A stretch of 36,165 bases of DNA. Origin: a virus. The notes under the pieces were generated by a model, which worked only from the letters and a program-made list of their open reading frames with translations, ran no database searches and had not been told where the DNA came from. Shown in pieces: positions 1 to 4,967 of the stretch (positions are counted from its first letter, which is position 1; the number at the start of each line of letters is the position of its first letter). The DNA lies in IMG/VR virus record IMGVR_UViG_3300042549_000828, positions 1 through 36,165 of that record. One strand, 5' to 3'. The translations under genes and the position numbers were made by a program.

Positions 1-125
1 AAAAAACCCCTTAGTGAGACTTGGGCTTGACAGGCCAGCACCCGACACAGGTGAAGTGCATAACAAGCCTCACTAAGAGGTTCTTTCCTGTGTCAATGTG
101 CCGGTTCGTCACTTCCGACACCGCT
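1..125. repeat. Terminal redundancy of the contig (copy 1; copy 2 at 36041-36165)
   Basis: The first 125 bases are identical to the last 125 bases. This is the signature of a circular or circularly permuted genome cut open by the assembler; the unit length is 36,040 bp. The repeat lies in noncoding sequence downstream of the leftward gene at 140-448 and contains the stem-loop described at 36036-36134. A true short direct terminal repeat of the packaged DNA is possible but less likely, because the length is close to an assembly overlap. Confidence 0.95.
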
Positions 126-139
126 AAGATACCACAAAA

Positions 140-448
140 TCAGTTTAGTTCAACAATTTTTACTTGCCAGCCATCTTTGAGCTTACCCCAACCGTGGACC
201 TGCACTTTCCAGCCTGACCGCACCATTTCTGAATAATAATCATTCTCAACTATCTTCTTCTGCCGCGCCGCAACATTCCCTCGGCTAGTAGTCTGGACGG
301 CTATCGTTTCCCCGTTTCCGATAGCCAAAATATCTATACATCCGTACAGGTCCTGTCGGATACGGGCAAAGTGGTTCCAATGCTCCACTATCCAGGGTTT
401 ATAACCTTGGTCCCGTAGAAGTTTCAGGGATCGTTGGGTGGGGCTCAT
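140..448 (-). CDS. Small PD-(D/E)XK-like nuclease-fold protein
   Basis: A 102-residue protein starting MSPTQRSLKLLRDQGY. The middle contains a Cys-Ile-Asp-Ile-Leu-Ala-Ile strand followed by a strand reading AVQTTS. In layout this resembles the D...(E/Q)xK core of phage VRR-NUC and Holliday-resolvase-like nucleases, with the acidic-x-Lys motif replaced by Gln-Thr-Thr, so catalysis is uncertain. The frame extends upstream to a TTG, but the ATG at 448 is preferred because the -10 box of a good promoter (455-460) places transcription start at about this ATG. It is the only leftward gene on this side of the contig junction and ends just before the pseudoknot-type terminator. The fold is inferred from motif layout only. 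Confidence 0.7.
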   Translation of the reverse strand: MSPTQRSLKLLRDQGYKPWIVEHWNHFARIRQDLYGCIDILAIGNGETIAVQTTSRGNVAARQKKIVENDYYSEMVRSGWKVQVHGWGKLKDGWQVKIVELN

Positions 449-454
449 GTTGCG

Positions 455-484
455 TTTATACAACTAAGTGTAACCCCTAGTCAA
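455..484 (-). promoter_or_regulatory. Leftward sigma70-type promoter, probably giving a leaderless mRNA
   Basis: On the minus strand a -35 box TTGACT (484-479) is separated by 18 bases from a -10 box TATAAA (460-455). This is the best sigma70 match noticed in the control region. A start about seven bases downstream of the -10 falls on or next to the ATG at 448, so the transcript would have no Shine-Dalgarno leader, as in lambda PRM. Confidence 0.6.
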
Positions 485-500
485 TTTTCTTATATTCCAC

Positions 501-528
501 TTGCAATCTTATACAGGTGATATAAGAT
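501..528 (+). promoter_or_regulatory. Candidate rightward early promoter
   Basis: TTGCAA (501-506) and TAAGAT (523-528) are spaced by 16 bases and lie 41 bases upstream of the first rightward gene. The boxes are imperfect, but their position inside the palindrome at 505-529 and the divergent gene layout support a regulated early promoter. Confidence 0.4.
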
Positions 529-529
529 T
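505..529. promoter_or_regulatory. Palindromic operator candidate
   Basis: Two perfect 9-base arms, AATCTTATA and TATAAGATT, flank a 7-base spacer, giving a 25-bp inverted repeat typical of sites for dimeric phage regulators. It overlaps the proposed rightward promoter and lies 20 bases upstream of the leftward -35 box, so one bound protein could affect both directions. A partial half-site (TTCTTATA) lies just to the left at 487-494. The regulator is unknown; the winged-helix proteins of the early operon are candidates. Confidence 0.55.
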
Positions 530-533
530 CTTA

Positions 534-550
534 CATGGCATCCCGCCATG
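534..550 (+). other. Short hairpin in the early leader
   Basis: CATGGC and GCCATG flank a five-base loop just upstream of the ribosome binding site of the first early gene. It could stabilise the mRNA 5' end or modulate translation; no function is shown. Confidence 0.4.
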
Positions 551-569
551 ATCCTGAGGAGGACGCAAA
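550..569 (+). repeat. Duplicated translation-initiation sequence (second copy at 918-937)
   Basis: The same 20 bases, beginning GATCCTGAGGAGGACG, precede the start codons at 570 and 937. Each carries an extended GAGGAGG Shine-Dalgarno seven to eight bases from the ATG. Exact reuse suggests duplication of a strong initiation cassette when small genes were added to the operon. Confidence 0.85.
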
Positions 570-758
570 ATGAACAAAAACGAAACCAAGGCTGTTAGTC
601 AACTTGAAGTTATGTGGCGTTTAGGTGGGTACGAACAAAATGTAGCGCAGGGATTATCTGCACTTATTCGCGCAGCTCGTACTAACAAAAGCCGTAATAA
701 TCTTCTTGCATTTGCAGAAGCATGGAATATCAATAACAACCCACATTTTATTATCTGA
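570..758 (+). CDS. Small early protein of unknown function
   Basis: A 62-residue, mostly helical-looking protein with a conserved-looking centre (ALIRAARTNKSRNNLLAFAE) and the ending NPHFII. It is the first gene of the rightward early operon and has a strong GAGGAGG ribosome site. No catalytic motif is visible. First-position early phage genes often act on the host, but nothing here shows that. Confidence 0.75.
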   Translation: MNKNETKAVSQLEVMWRLGGYEQNVAQGLSALIRAARTNKSRNNLLAFAEAWNINNNPHFII

Positions 759-769
759 GGAGAATCACC

Positions 770-919
770 ATGAAGAAAGCAATCATCACATTACTAGCCG
801 GTATGTCGTTTGCAACCGCTGCCTGGGCCTGCACGACAAATACTTACTTTATCAATGGCAAGATGGTCGTATGCACTACCTGCTGCTTTGGGAATAACTG
901 CACGACAAACTGTTTCTGA
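770..919 (+). CDS. Exported cysteine-rich small protein
   Basis: A 49-residue protein starting MKKAIITLLAGMSF. It has a charged start, a hydrophobic core to about residue 19 and an A-W-A site before Cys21, a classical Sec signal peptide. The mature part of about 29 residues holds six cysteines (CTT, VCTTCC, NNCTTNC), pointing to a disulfide-bonded periplasmic peptide. A GAGGAG site lies about nine bases upstream, and the stop at 917-919 overlaps the repeated initiation sequence of the next gene. It could alter the envelope, for example in superinfection exclusion, but that is a guess. Confidence 0.75.
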   Translation: MKKAIITLLAGMSFATAAWACTTNTYFINGKMVVCTTCCFGNNCTTNCF

Positions 920-936
920 TCCTGAGGAGGACGCAA

Positions 937-1143
937 ATGTTTGCACCATTTAACCCCGACTACATTCCGAGCAAGGAAATAATTGAGTTGCAAGACGAAC
1001 TCACCAAGGTCGAGGAGCGCATGGATTATCTAGAGTACCTAGACCGCGAATGGAATACAGACGAGGAACTAGAGTACGAAGATTTAGAGAAGCAGCAGAA
1101 AGAAATCAAAATCAGTATGGAGGCGGCAAATGAGAGGAGATGA
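937..1143 (+). CDS. Acidic coiled-coil protein of unknown function
   Basis: A 68-residue protein, rich in Glu and Asp, with heptad-like spacing from about residue 14 to the end, predicting one long coiled coil. The start has the same strong initiation cassette as the gene at 570. Its 3' end overlaps the next gene by 14 bases, consistent with translational coupling. No known family is recognised. Confidence 0.7.
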   Translation: MFAPFNPDYIPSKEIIELQDELTKVEERMDYLEYLDREWNTDEELEYEDLEKQQKEIKISMEAANERR

Positions 1144-1330
1144 ACACCACCAGCAGCAGTTAGAGCGCCAAGAGTGGGAACACGATGTAGAAATGAATCA
1201 CGCTAGGTTTGTGGGCGCTGTCCAGTTTATTAGGGATAACGCTCGTGGCGAGCGCGATATACAAGATGCTATAAAACATCTGATGCAGTTGCTTGAAGAA
1301 TATGAACAACTTAACAGGAGGGTCGCATGA
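1130..1330 (+). CDS. Small helical early protein of unknown function
   Basis: A 66-residue protein with a polar, Gln/Glu/His-rich first part and a C-terminal helix (DAIKHLMQLLEEYEQLNRR). It overlaps the previous gene by 14 bases and the next by four (ATGA at 1327-1330), so all three are probably translated together. The GAGG within the preceding reading frame serves as ribosome site. No motif identifies a function. Confidence 0.65.
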   Translation: MRGDEHHQQQLERQEWEHDVEMNHARFVGAVQFIRDNARGERDIQDAIKHLMQLLEEYEQLNRRVA

Positions 1331-1827
1331 ATACAGGAATTGTAAATATCAGGGGCAAGGAATACCAAACCGTAGCCTTGCGGGTGCAGAAGTTCCGCGA
1401 GCAACACCCAGACTGGTCCATCATCACGGCTCTAATATCACGAGATGCAGAGACAGTTGTGATGCTGGCTTCTGTGATGAATGAGCAGGGTCGGATCGTT
1501 GCTACGGGCCACGCAGAGGAGTTTCGTAGCGCTAGTCAGATCAACTCTACAAGCGCACTAGAGAACTGCGAGACATCTGCTATCGGAAGAGCTCTGGCCG
1601 CAGCAGGGTTTGGCGGGACAGAGTTTGCCTCTGCCAACGAAGTCCAAAACGCAATACACCAGCAGTCCAACCCAGAAAAATTTATTAAACAAATCGAGGA
1701 GTCCACAAATGTCGAAGAACTTAAATCCAGCTTCAAATCCGCATTTGCCGCGTTACAGCGCAGTCCAGAAGCGCTGGCTCTGGTCAACGCCGCAAAAGAC
1801 AAGCGAAAGTCCGAGCTCGCTGCTTGA
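1327..1827 (+). CDS. Putative Rad52/Erf-superfamily single-strand annealing protein
   Basis: A 166-residue protein. Residues 74-105 contain the run TSALENCETSAIGRALAAAG followed by a Gly-rich turn. This resembles the conserved signature of phage Erf/Rad52-type annealing proteins, in which a helix with paired acidic residues precedes a G-R-A-L-x3-G turn. The N-terminal half looks like the beta-sheet part (VVMLASVMNEQGRIVATGHA). A C-terminal variable helix follows residue 115. Such proteins anneal single strands made by a 5'-3' exonuclease; a lambda-type exonuclease is encoded at 32231-32827 on the other strand. The start overlaps the previous stop as ATGA. Family placement is by motif memory only. 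Confidence 0.6.
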   Translation: MNTGIVNIRGKEYQTVALRVQKFREQHPDWSIITALISRDAETVVMLASVMNEQGRIVATGHAEEFRSASQINSTSALENCETSAIGRALAAAGFGGTEFASANEVQNAIHQQSNPEKFIKQIEESTNVEELKSSFKSAFAALQRSPEALALVNAAKDKRKSELAA

Positions 1828-1885
1828 TAACACGGTATTCGCCGCGACCATCGTGCTGGGCTTTATCGTGCTGGCGATGCTATGA
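1709..1885 (+). CDS. Overlapping gene for a small membrane protein
   Basis: A 58-residue reading frame out of phase with, and largely inside, the 3' end of the annealing-protein gene. It has its own GAGGAG site eight bases before ATG 1709, a polar first 40 residues, and a hydrophobic tail (VFAATIVLGFIVLAML) that makes one transmembrane helix. Its stop overlaps the next start as ATGA (1882-1885), the junction type used throughout this operon. That coupling and the last 58 bases, which belong to no other gene, argue that it is real. A tail-anchored protein is the simplest reading; function is unknown. Confidence 0.55.
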   Translation: MSKNLNPASNPHLPRYSAVQKRWLWSTPQKTSESPSSLLDNTVFAATIVLGFIVLAML

Positions 1886-2256
1886 GTTTACGCAAAGCAG
1901 CAGAGATGGCGTTGGAGGCTTTAGATTGTTTACCTTGGCAGGCATCGCCAATTGCAAGAGAAGCCGCAGAAGCACTACGCCAAGCACTAGCGCAGCCGGA
2001 ACAAGAGCCTGTGAAATTGTCGTGGGCTGACATTGGCGTTACAAGTTTGCCTTTACGTCCTCTTGAGATGGAGATGAACGATCCGGCCGTCACCTACTGC
2101 CACCGCTTCGCGATCCTCATGGAGTGTGTCATGCTCGGTGGTGCGGACAAGTATTGGGACGAGATGGGCACCCTGCTCGATGAATACCACAAGGCCCGCG
2201 ATGCGTGGGCCGAGGCTCACGGGCAGCCGTATGTGTCAGGGTTTGGAAAGGATTGA
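1882..2256 (+). CDS. Early protein with LAQPEQE linker, unknown function
   Basis: A 124-residue protein. An N-terminal helical segment (MSLRKAAEMALEALD...AAEALRQALAQPEQEPV) shares the ALAQPEQE-type linker with the next gene product, suggesting duplication or domain shuffling of this N-terminal module. The rest is helical with a Trp- and Tyr-rich tail. It is coupled by ATGA to the small membrane gene upstream. No enzymatic motif is seen. Confidence 0.7.
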   Translation: MSLRKAAEMALEALDCLPWQASPIAREAAEALRQALAQPEQEPVKLSWADIGVTSLPLRPLEMEMNDPAVTYCHRFAILMECVMLGGADKYWDEMGTLLDEYHKARDAWAEAHGQPYVSGFGKD

Positions 2257-2259
2257 GAT

Positions 2260-2658
2260 ATGACCGACCGCGAACTGATGCAGCAGGCGCTGGGCTATCT
2301 TGAGAGACACGCCGTGATTGACGGAGTGCCGCTACGTGACGCATTGCGCGAGAGGCTGGCACAGCCAGAGCAAGAACATGTGATCGACTGCCCTCGGTGC
2401 GGCCATTGCTGCCCGCAGCCGTTGATGGATGAGCGAATTGAGAGTGTGCGGCACATGCGAAATGTGCAGGGCTACGATGGCAACTGGAACTATGACCCGT
2501 ACATGCAAGGGCTTTACAACGGGATTGAGTTTGCGCTGTCGTTGCTTGAAGTCCGTGAGCCTCAATTCAAAGATGCGCCTGCAACATGGCTAGGCGACAT
2601 CAATTTCAAGCGAGACAAGTTGAGCAGCGAAGCCGCCCTGCGGGAGAAGAACGCATGA
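2260..2658 (+). CDS. Early protein with Cys-rich cluster and LAQPEQE linker
   Basis: A 132-residue protein. It opens with a helical module ending in RLAQPEQE, as in the preceding gene, followed by a compact Cys/His cluster CPRCGHCCP (Cys44, Cys47, Cys50, Cys51) that could bind zinc, then an aromatic-rich region. It starts three bases after the previous stop, and its stop overlaps the next start as ATGA (2655-2658). Function is unknown; the cluster suggests a nucleic-acid or protein-binding role. Confidence 0.7.
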   Translation: MTDRELMQQALGYLERHAVIDGVPLRDALRERLAQPEQEHVIDCPRCGHCCPQPLMDERIESVRHMRNVQGYDGNWNYDPYMQGLYNGIEFALSLLEVREPQFKDAPATWLGDINFKRDKLSSEAALREKNA

Positions 2659-3323
2659 CACCGCTGATACGCAAGGCGGTGACATTATCTCCTGAGCCGG
2701 AGACTGCAATGTGGTTTGATGTTGGACAGATGGATGCGAAGGAAAAACTAAAGATTCCGGCGGAAATCGTAATGAACCTGCCATTTAAGCGGACTGGGAT
2801 TGTTGGGCTAGACACTACGGGTAAAGACTTTGCGTTATGGCTAACTCAAGGGGCTGGGAGTATCACTGTTGCCGGATGCTCGATGTGGCATAAAAAGTAT
2901 TTTGAGCCATATGCCTACCTAGCAATAAATGACGGATTTAAGATTTACAAAAAAGACAAAGAAATTTCACTAGAAGATGTAAAGCCAGTTCATCGTATGG
3001 TTTTGGCAACGCTGAGTAGATTGGCTAACATCTCTTCAGGTTATACCTGCCAGCCACAAAAAACTTTTATCAACCGCAAACGCCAATTAAAAGGAAAACC
3101 CGCATTGTCTTTCGACTGGGTAACCGTTGAGATTGGAGACCGTAAAGCAAAGAACGCCTCGCAAGGAGGCACTCATGCCAGCCCACGCCTGCATGACCGA
3201 CGAGGTCACTGGAGGGTGATGAAGGCTACTGGCAAGCGAGTATGGGTAAAGCAATGCAAGGTCGGAGACGCAAGCAAGGGGGTAATTTTTAAGGATTACA
3301 AACTAAAGGAGAAGAACACATGA
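2655..3323 (+). CDS. Conserved phage protein of unknown function
   Basis: A 222-residue protein starting MTPLIRKAVTLSPEPETAMW. The frame is open from 2586, but ATG 2655 is chosen because it overlaps the previous stop as ATGA. The protein looks globular and mixed alpha/beta. Its C-terminal part (GGTHASPRLHDRRGHWRVM followed by a G-K-R-V-W-V-K-x-C-K-V-G-D segment) is basic and strongly patterned, like proteins often seen in early regions of proteobacterial phages with no assigned role. A nucleic-acid-binding role is possible from the charge. Confidence 0.75.
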   Translation: MTPLIRKAVTLSPEPETAMWFDVGQMDAKEKLKIPAEIVMNLPFKRTGIVGLDTTGKDFALWLTQGAGSITVAGCSMWHKKYFEPYAYLAINDGFKIYKKDKEISLEDVKPVHRMVLATLSRLANISSGYTCQPQKTFINRKRQLKGKPALSFDWVTVEIGDRKAKNASQGGTHASPRLHDRRGHWRVMKATGKRVWVKQCKVGDASKGVIFKDYKLKEKNT

Positions 3324-3508
3324 ATAGTGTGGAGGCAGTAACTGAAGACATAGTATTGAAGGTTAGGATTGCTAGTTTTTACGAACTTCATCCTGACGCA
3401 CGAGGAGAAATAGTTGAAAAGGTTTCTGAGTTGATGGCGGATCTTGGCAAAAAACATAACTTTTTGGTGTGGCGCACAAAAATGGATTGGATTGAAAGGA
3501 ACACATGA
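3320..3508 (+). CDS. Small early protein of unknown function
   Basis: A 62-residue protein coupled to its neighbours by ATGA overlaps at both ends (3320-3323 and 3505-3508). The sequence looks like two helices with an aromatic C-terminal end (FLVWRTKMDWIERNT). No motif is recognised. Confidence 0.65.
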   Translation: MNSVEAVTEDIVLKVRIASFYELHPDARGEIVEKVSELMADLGKKHNFLVWRTKMDWIERNT

Positions 3509-3564
3509 CTCCGCTGGAATGGTTTTTAATTGGAGCCGTTATAACGTTTATTATTTTTTCTTGA
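3505..3564 (+). CDS. 19-residue membrane micropeptide
   Basis: MTPLEWFLIGAVITFIIFS is essentially one transmembrane helix. It starts in an ATGA overlap with the previous stop, and its stop overlaps the GAGGAG site of the next gene, so it fits exactly into the operon's coupling pattern. Other hydrophobic micropeptides occur at 4157 and 31961. A role in membrane disruption or protein modulation is possible but unproven. Confidence 0.5.
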   Translation: MTPLEWFLIGAVITFIIFS

Positions 3565-3575
3565 GGAGAAGAATA

Positions 3576-3761
3576 GTGTATGAGAGCGACCATGTGGTTA
3601 CGATACTTAGGTGTGGCACTCAGCTACAGCGTGAGATGGCTAAAACATTCAACCCGGATCGAGACGCCATCGTTGCGCTATGTCAAGAGGTCCAGAACGC
3701 GAGCAACGGACTTTACAAGTGGGCACGAGGAATACAGGAGGACGACAATGGGCAGACTTGA
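3576..3761 (+). CDS. Small early protein, GTG start
   Basis: A 61-residue protein (start MYESDHVVTILRCGTQ) chosen with a GTG start because GAGGAG lies seven bases upstream. The competing ATG at 3580 in another frame gives a low-complexity Arg/Thr/Ser product and is rejected. The centre (TFNPDRDAIVALCQEVQ) reads as a good helix. No known family. Confidence 0.6.
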   Translation: MYESDHVVTILRCGTQLQREMAKTFNPDRDAIVALCQEVQNASNGLYKWARGIQEDDNGQT

Positions 3762-3984
3762 AGATCCAAACTTTCGGTATATACCCAAGGCTGAGTCGGA
3801 AAAGCCTGGGTACTTGGAAAAGAGGATGAAGGTTTACAGGGAGCTGGTTCGTGCAGAAAGTGAAAGATTACATCCTGACCCGCAAAAAGCCGGTGACAGT
3901 CGAGGAGTTGACCAAAAGGTTCCTGGTAAGTCAGACAACGGTGTACAAGGCCATAAACTCGCTGTTGTCCGAGGGAAGGCTTAA
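3748..3984 (+). CDS. Small early protein overlapping a winged-helix gene
   Basis: A 78-residue frame with an AGGAGG site seven bases before ATG 3748. The first 40 residues (MGRLEDPNFRYIPKAESEKP and on) look like a genuine conserved phage protein. The last 40 are Gly/Lys/Asp-rich and overlap, in another frame, the region that clearly encodes a winged helix, so the real protein may be just the N-terminal part or may be frameshifted into the downstream frame. The stop lies two bases before the GTG of the zinc-ribbon gene. Confidence 0.5.
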   Translation: MGRLEDPNFRYIPKAESEKPGYLEKRMKVYRELVRAESERLHPDPQKAGDSRGVDQKVPGKSDNGVQGHKLAVVRGKA

Positions 3985-4132
3985 ACGTGTTAGAAGAAAC
4001 GGCAAAACCTATTTTCAACCCAACCCTGAAGGAAATCGAGCAGGCAGCGGCCAAGGTTCTAGGGGAAAGTCATTGTTTCTCCTGCAACTCGTGGAAGCGG
4101 TCAGAGCTCGGCAAGCGGGTGAAGAGAGGTAA
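3851..4132 (+). CDS. Winged-helix DNA-binding protein
   Basis: Residues 4-56 form a clear winged helix: KPVTVEELTKRFLVSQTTVY is helix-turn-helix, followed by a recognition helix (KAINSLLSEGRL) and a basic wing (KRVRRNGKTYF). The GTG at 3851 has GGGAG seven bases upstream. After about residue 60 the protein becomes Arg/Gly/Ser-rich where it overlaps the zinc-ribbon gene, so the true end may be earlier. It is a candidate regulator of the palindrome at 505-529. It overlaps both its neighbours by about 140 bases in other frames. Confidence 0.65.
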   Translation: MQKVKDYILTRKKPVTVEELTKRFLVSQTTVYKAINSLLSEGRLKRVRRNGKTYFQPNPEGNRAGSGQGSRGKSLFLLQLVEAVRARQAGEER

Positions 4133-4181
4133 AACTACACAATGGAGGTGTTTTTCGTGCCTGAACAAATTGCGGTTCTAG
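3987..4181 (+). CDS. Zinc-ribbon protein
   Basis: A 64-residue protein with two Cys pairs, Cys30-x2-Cys33 and Cys55-x2-Cys58, framing a basic segment (GKRVKRGKTTQWR), the arrangement of a zinc ribbon that binds nucleic acid. GTG 3987 is used, with GGGAAGG about eight bases upstream. The preceding helix (LKEIEQAAAKVLGE) supports a real N-terminus. It overlaps the tail of the winged-helix frame by 146 bases, so it could also be the C-terminal half of a frameshifted fusion with that protein. Confidence 0.6.
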   Translation: MLEETAKPIFNPTLKEIEQAAAKVLGESHCFSCNSWKRSELGKRVKRGKTTQWRCFSCLNKLRF

Positions 4182-4237
4182 TATTTATTATTGGCTGGTC
4201 CTATGGGGCTTATAAACTTTGGAAGGAGAAAGAATGA
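4157..4237 (+). CDS. 26-residue membrane micropeptide
   Basis: The peptide starts MPEQIAVLVFIIGWSYGAY and ends KLWKEKE: one transmembrane helix followed by a basic tail. The GTG start at 4157 has GGAGG eight bases upstream; the in-frame ATG at 4142 has no such site. The stop overlaps the next start as ATGA (4234-4237). Function unknown. Confidence 0.55.
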   Translation: MPEQIAVLVFIIGWSYGAYKLWKEKE

Positions 4238-4455
4238 AAACAACGGACAAGATTTACGAACTGGTGTCGGCATCTACGGAACCCGTCACGCTTGCCCAGA
4301 TACAAAAGAACCTAGAGCTCGCAGCAGGGGTTGTCTCGGGGTCGCTTGCCAGCCTATGCCGGTCCCAAAGACTGATGCGCGAAAAGCGTGAAGTCACCAA
4401 CGACAACGGACCAAAAATGCGGTGGGTCTACTGGGCGAAAAAAAATACTGAATAG
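4234..4455 (+). CDS. Second winged-helix DNA-binding protein
   Basis: A 73-residue protein, almost entirely one winged helix. TLAQIQKNLELAAGVVSGSL is the helix-turn-helix, SLCRSQRLMREKREV the recognition helix and start of the wing, and KMRWVYWAKK the second wing strand. The ATG at 4234 is used because of the ATGA overlap with the previous stop and the GGAAGGAG site. It is the last gene of the early operon and is followed directly by the late control element, so it may regulate the early-to-late switch; this is inference. Confidence 0.7.
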   Translation: MKTTDKIYELVSASTEPVTLAQIQKNLELAAGVVSGSLASLCRSQRLMREKREVTNDNGPKMRWVYWAKKNTE

Positions 4456-4458
4456 GTG

Positions 4459-4487
4459 TTGTATTTTTGCAAAAAATAGGATAGGAT
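4459..4487 (+). promoter_or_regulatory. Candidate late promoter
   Basis: TTGTAT (4459-4464) and TAGGAT (4482-4487) are spaced by 17 bases. Each box is a weak sigma70 match. The position is suggestive: just after the last early gene and about 50 bases before an intrinsic terminator, as in lambda pR'-tR'. An 8-base inverted repeat (AGGATAGG 4478-4485 with CCTATCCT 4517-4524) overlaps the -10 and the start of the leader. Confidence 0.35.
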
Positions 4488-4537
4488 TTTCTGCGGATAA
4501 GTGCGTCCTCCTCACGCCTATCCTTCAAGCCCCCTCG

Positions 4538-4573
4538 GACCCCCGGCTCATAAGGCTGGGGGTCTTTCTTTTT
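4538..4573 (+). terminator. Intrinsic terminator ahead of the late operon
   Basis: A 10-bp GC-rich stem (4538-4547 with 4555-4564, one G-U pair) with a seven-base loop is followed by TTTCTTTTT (4565-4573). It separates the early operon from the late genes, which follow on the same strand within 11 bases, so late expression must either start inside this element or read through it by antitermination. Confidence 0.85.
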
Positions 4574-4583
4574 GGAGTCCAAA

Positions 4584-4631
4584 ATGTACGGCAAGAAACC
4601 CAAGAAACCCGGTAAGAAGCCCAAGAAATGA
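4584..4631 (+). CDS. 15-residue lysine-rich micropeptide
   Basis: MYGKKPKKPGKKPKK has a GGAG site six bases upstream and couples to the next gene by ATGA (4628-4631). Nine of 15 residues are Lys. It may be a DNA-binding or virion-packaged peptide, or mainly a translated leader that couples ribosomes from the terminator to the next gene. Confidence 0.45.
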   Translation: MYGKKPKKPGKKPKK

Positions 4632-4966
4632 AAAAGCCCACCATTATCATTGGCTTGCTTGGCGGTCCCAAGGGCAAGATGAAGAAGGCCGATAACGAAC
4701 TTCTAGAGTCCGATATGCCCGAGGCTATGGCTGACGAGGGGCTGAACAAGGCCAACAAGGCCAACGCCGTCCTAAAGGCAAATTATGGCCCCTCTAACGA
4801 CAAGATGCGTTACTGCGGGAACTGCGAGTACTTTATGACCGATATGCCTGGCCTAAAGAAAGGCGAGGGATTCTGCGAGGTCTGGGAGTTCAAGTGCTCG
4901 GACAAAAACCTCTGCGCCGCCTGGGAGTTCAAAAAGCCCGAGGAAGAGGAAGAGGAAGAAGACTAA
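4628..4966 (+). CDS. HiPIP-like iron-sulfur or zinc protein
   Basis: A 112-residue protein. After a Gly/Lys-rich start and a helical Asn/Lys stretch comes a cysteine domain: Cys63-x2-Cys66, Cys83, Cys90 and Cys96 with Trp99. The Cys-x2-Cys, Cys, Cys-x-x-Trp layout resembles high-potential iron-sulfur proteins, and similar small domains occur in environmental phages. Cys90 is extra. The end is a run of eight acidic residues. Four-cysteine zinc binding is the alternative. It is coupled to the Lys-rich micropeptide by ATGA. Confidence 0.6.
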   Translation: MKKPTIIIGLLGGPKGKMKKADNELLESDMPEAMADEGLNKANKANAVLKANYGPSNDKMRYCGNCEYFMTDMPGLKKGEGFCEVWEFKCSDKNLCAAWEFKKPEEEEEEED

Positions 4967-4967
4967 T

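Noticed and set aside
1-125. A true short direct terminal repeat as the packaging end
   Set aside because: Length is close to an assembler overlap and the stem-loop inside has a simpler explanation as terminator; cannot be excluded without read data.
21-236. Rightward frame across the terminal repeat
   Set aside because: Low-complexity product overlapping the terminator structure and antisense to the nuclease-like gene; no ribosome site.
3580-3984. Long ATG frame covering two small genes
   Set aside because: The first half is low-complexity Arg/Ser/Thr and out of phase with the GTG frame that has a good GAGGAG site; only the part from 3748 looks coding.
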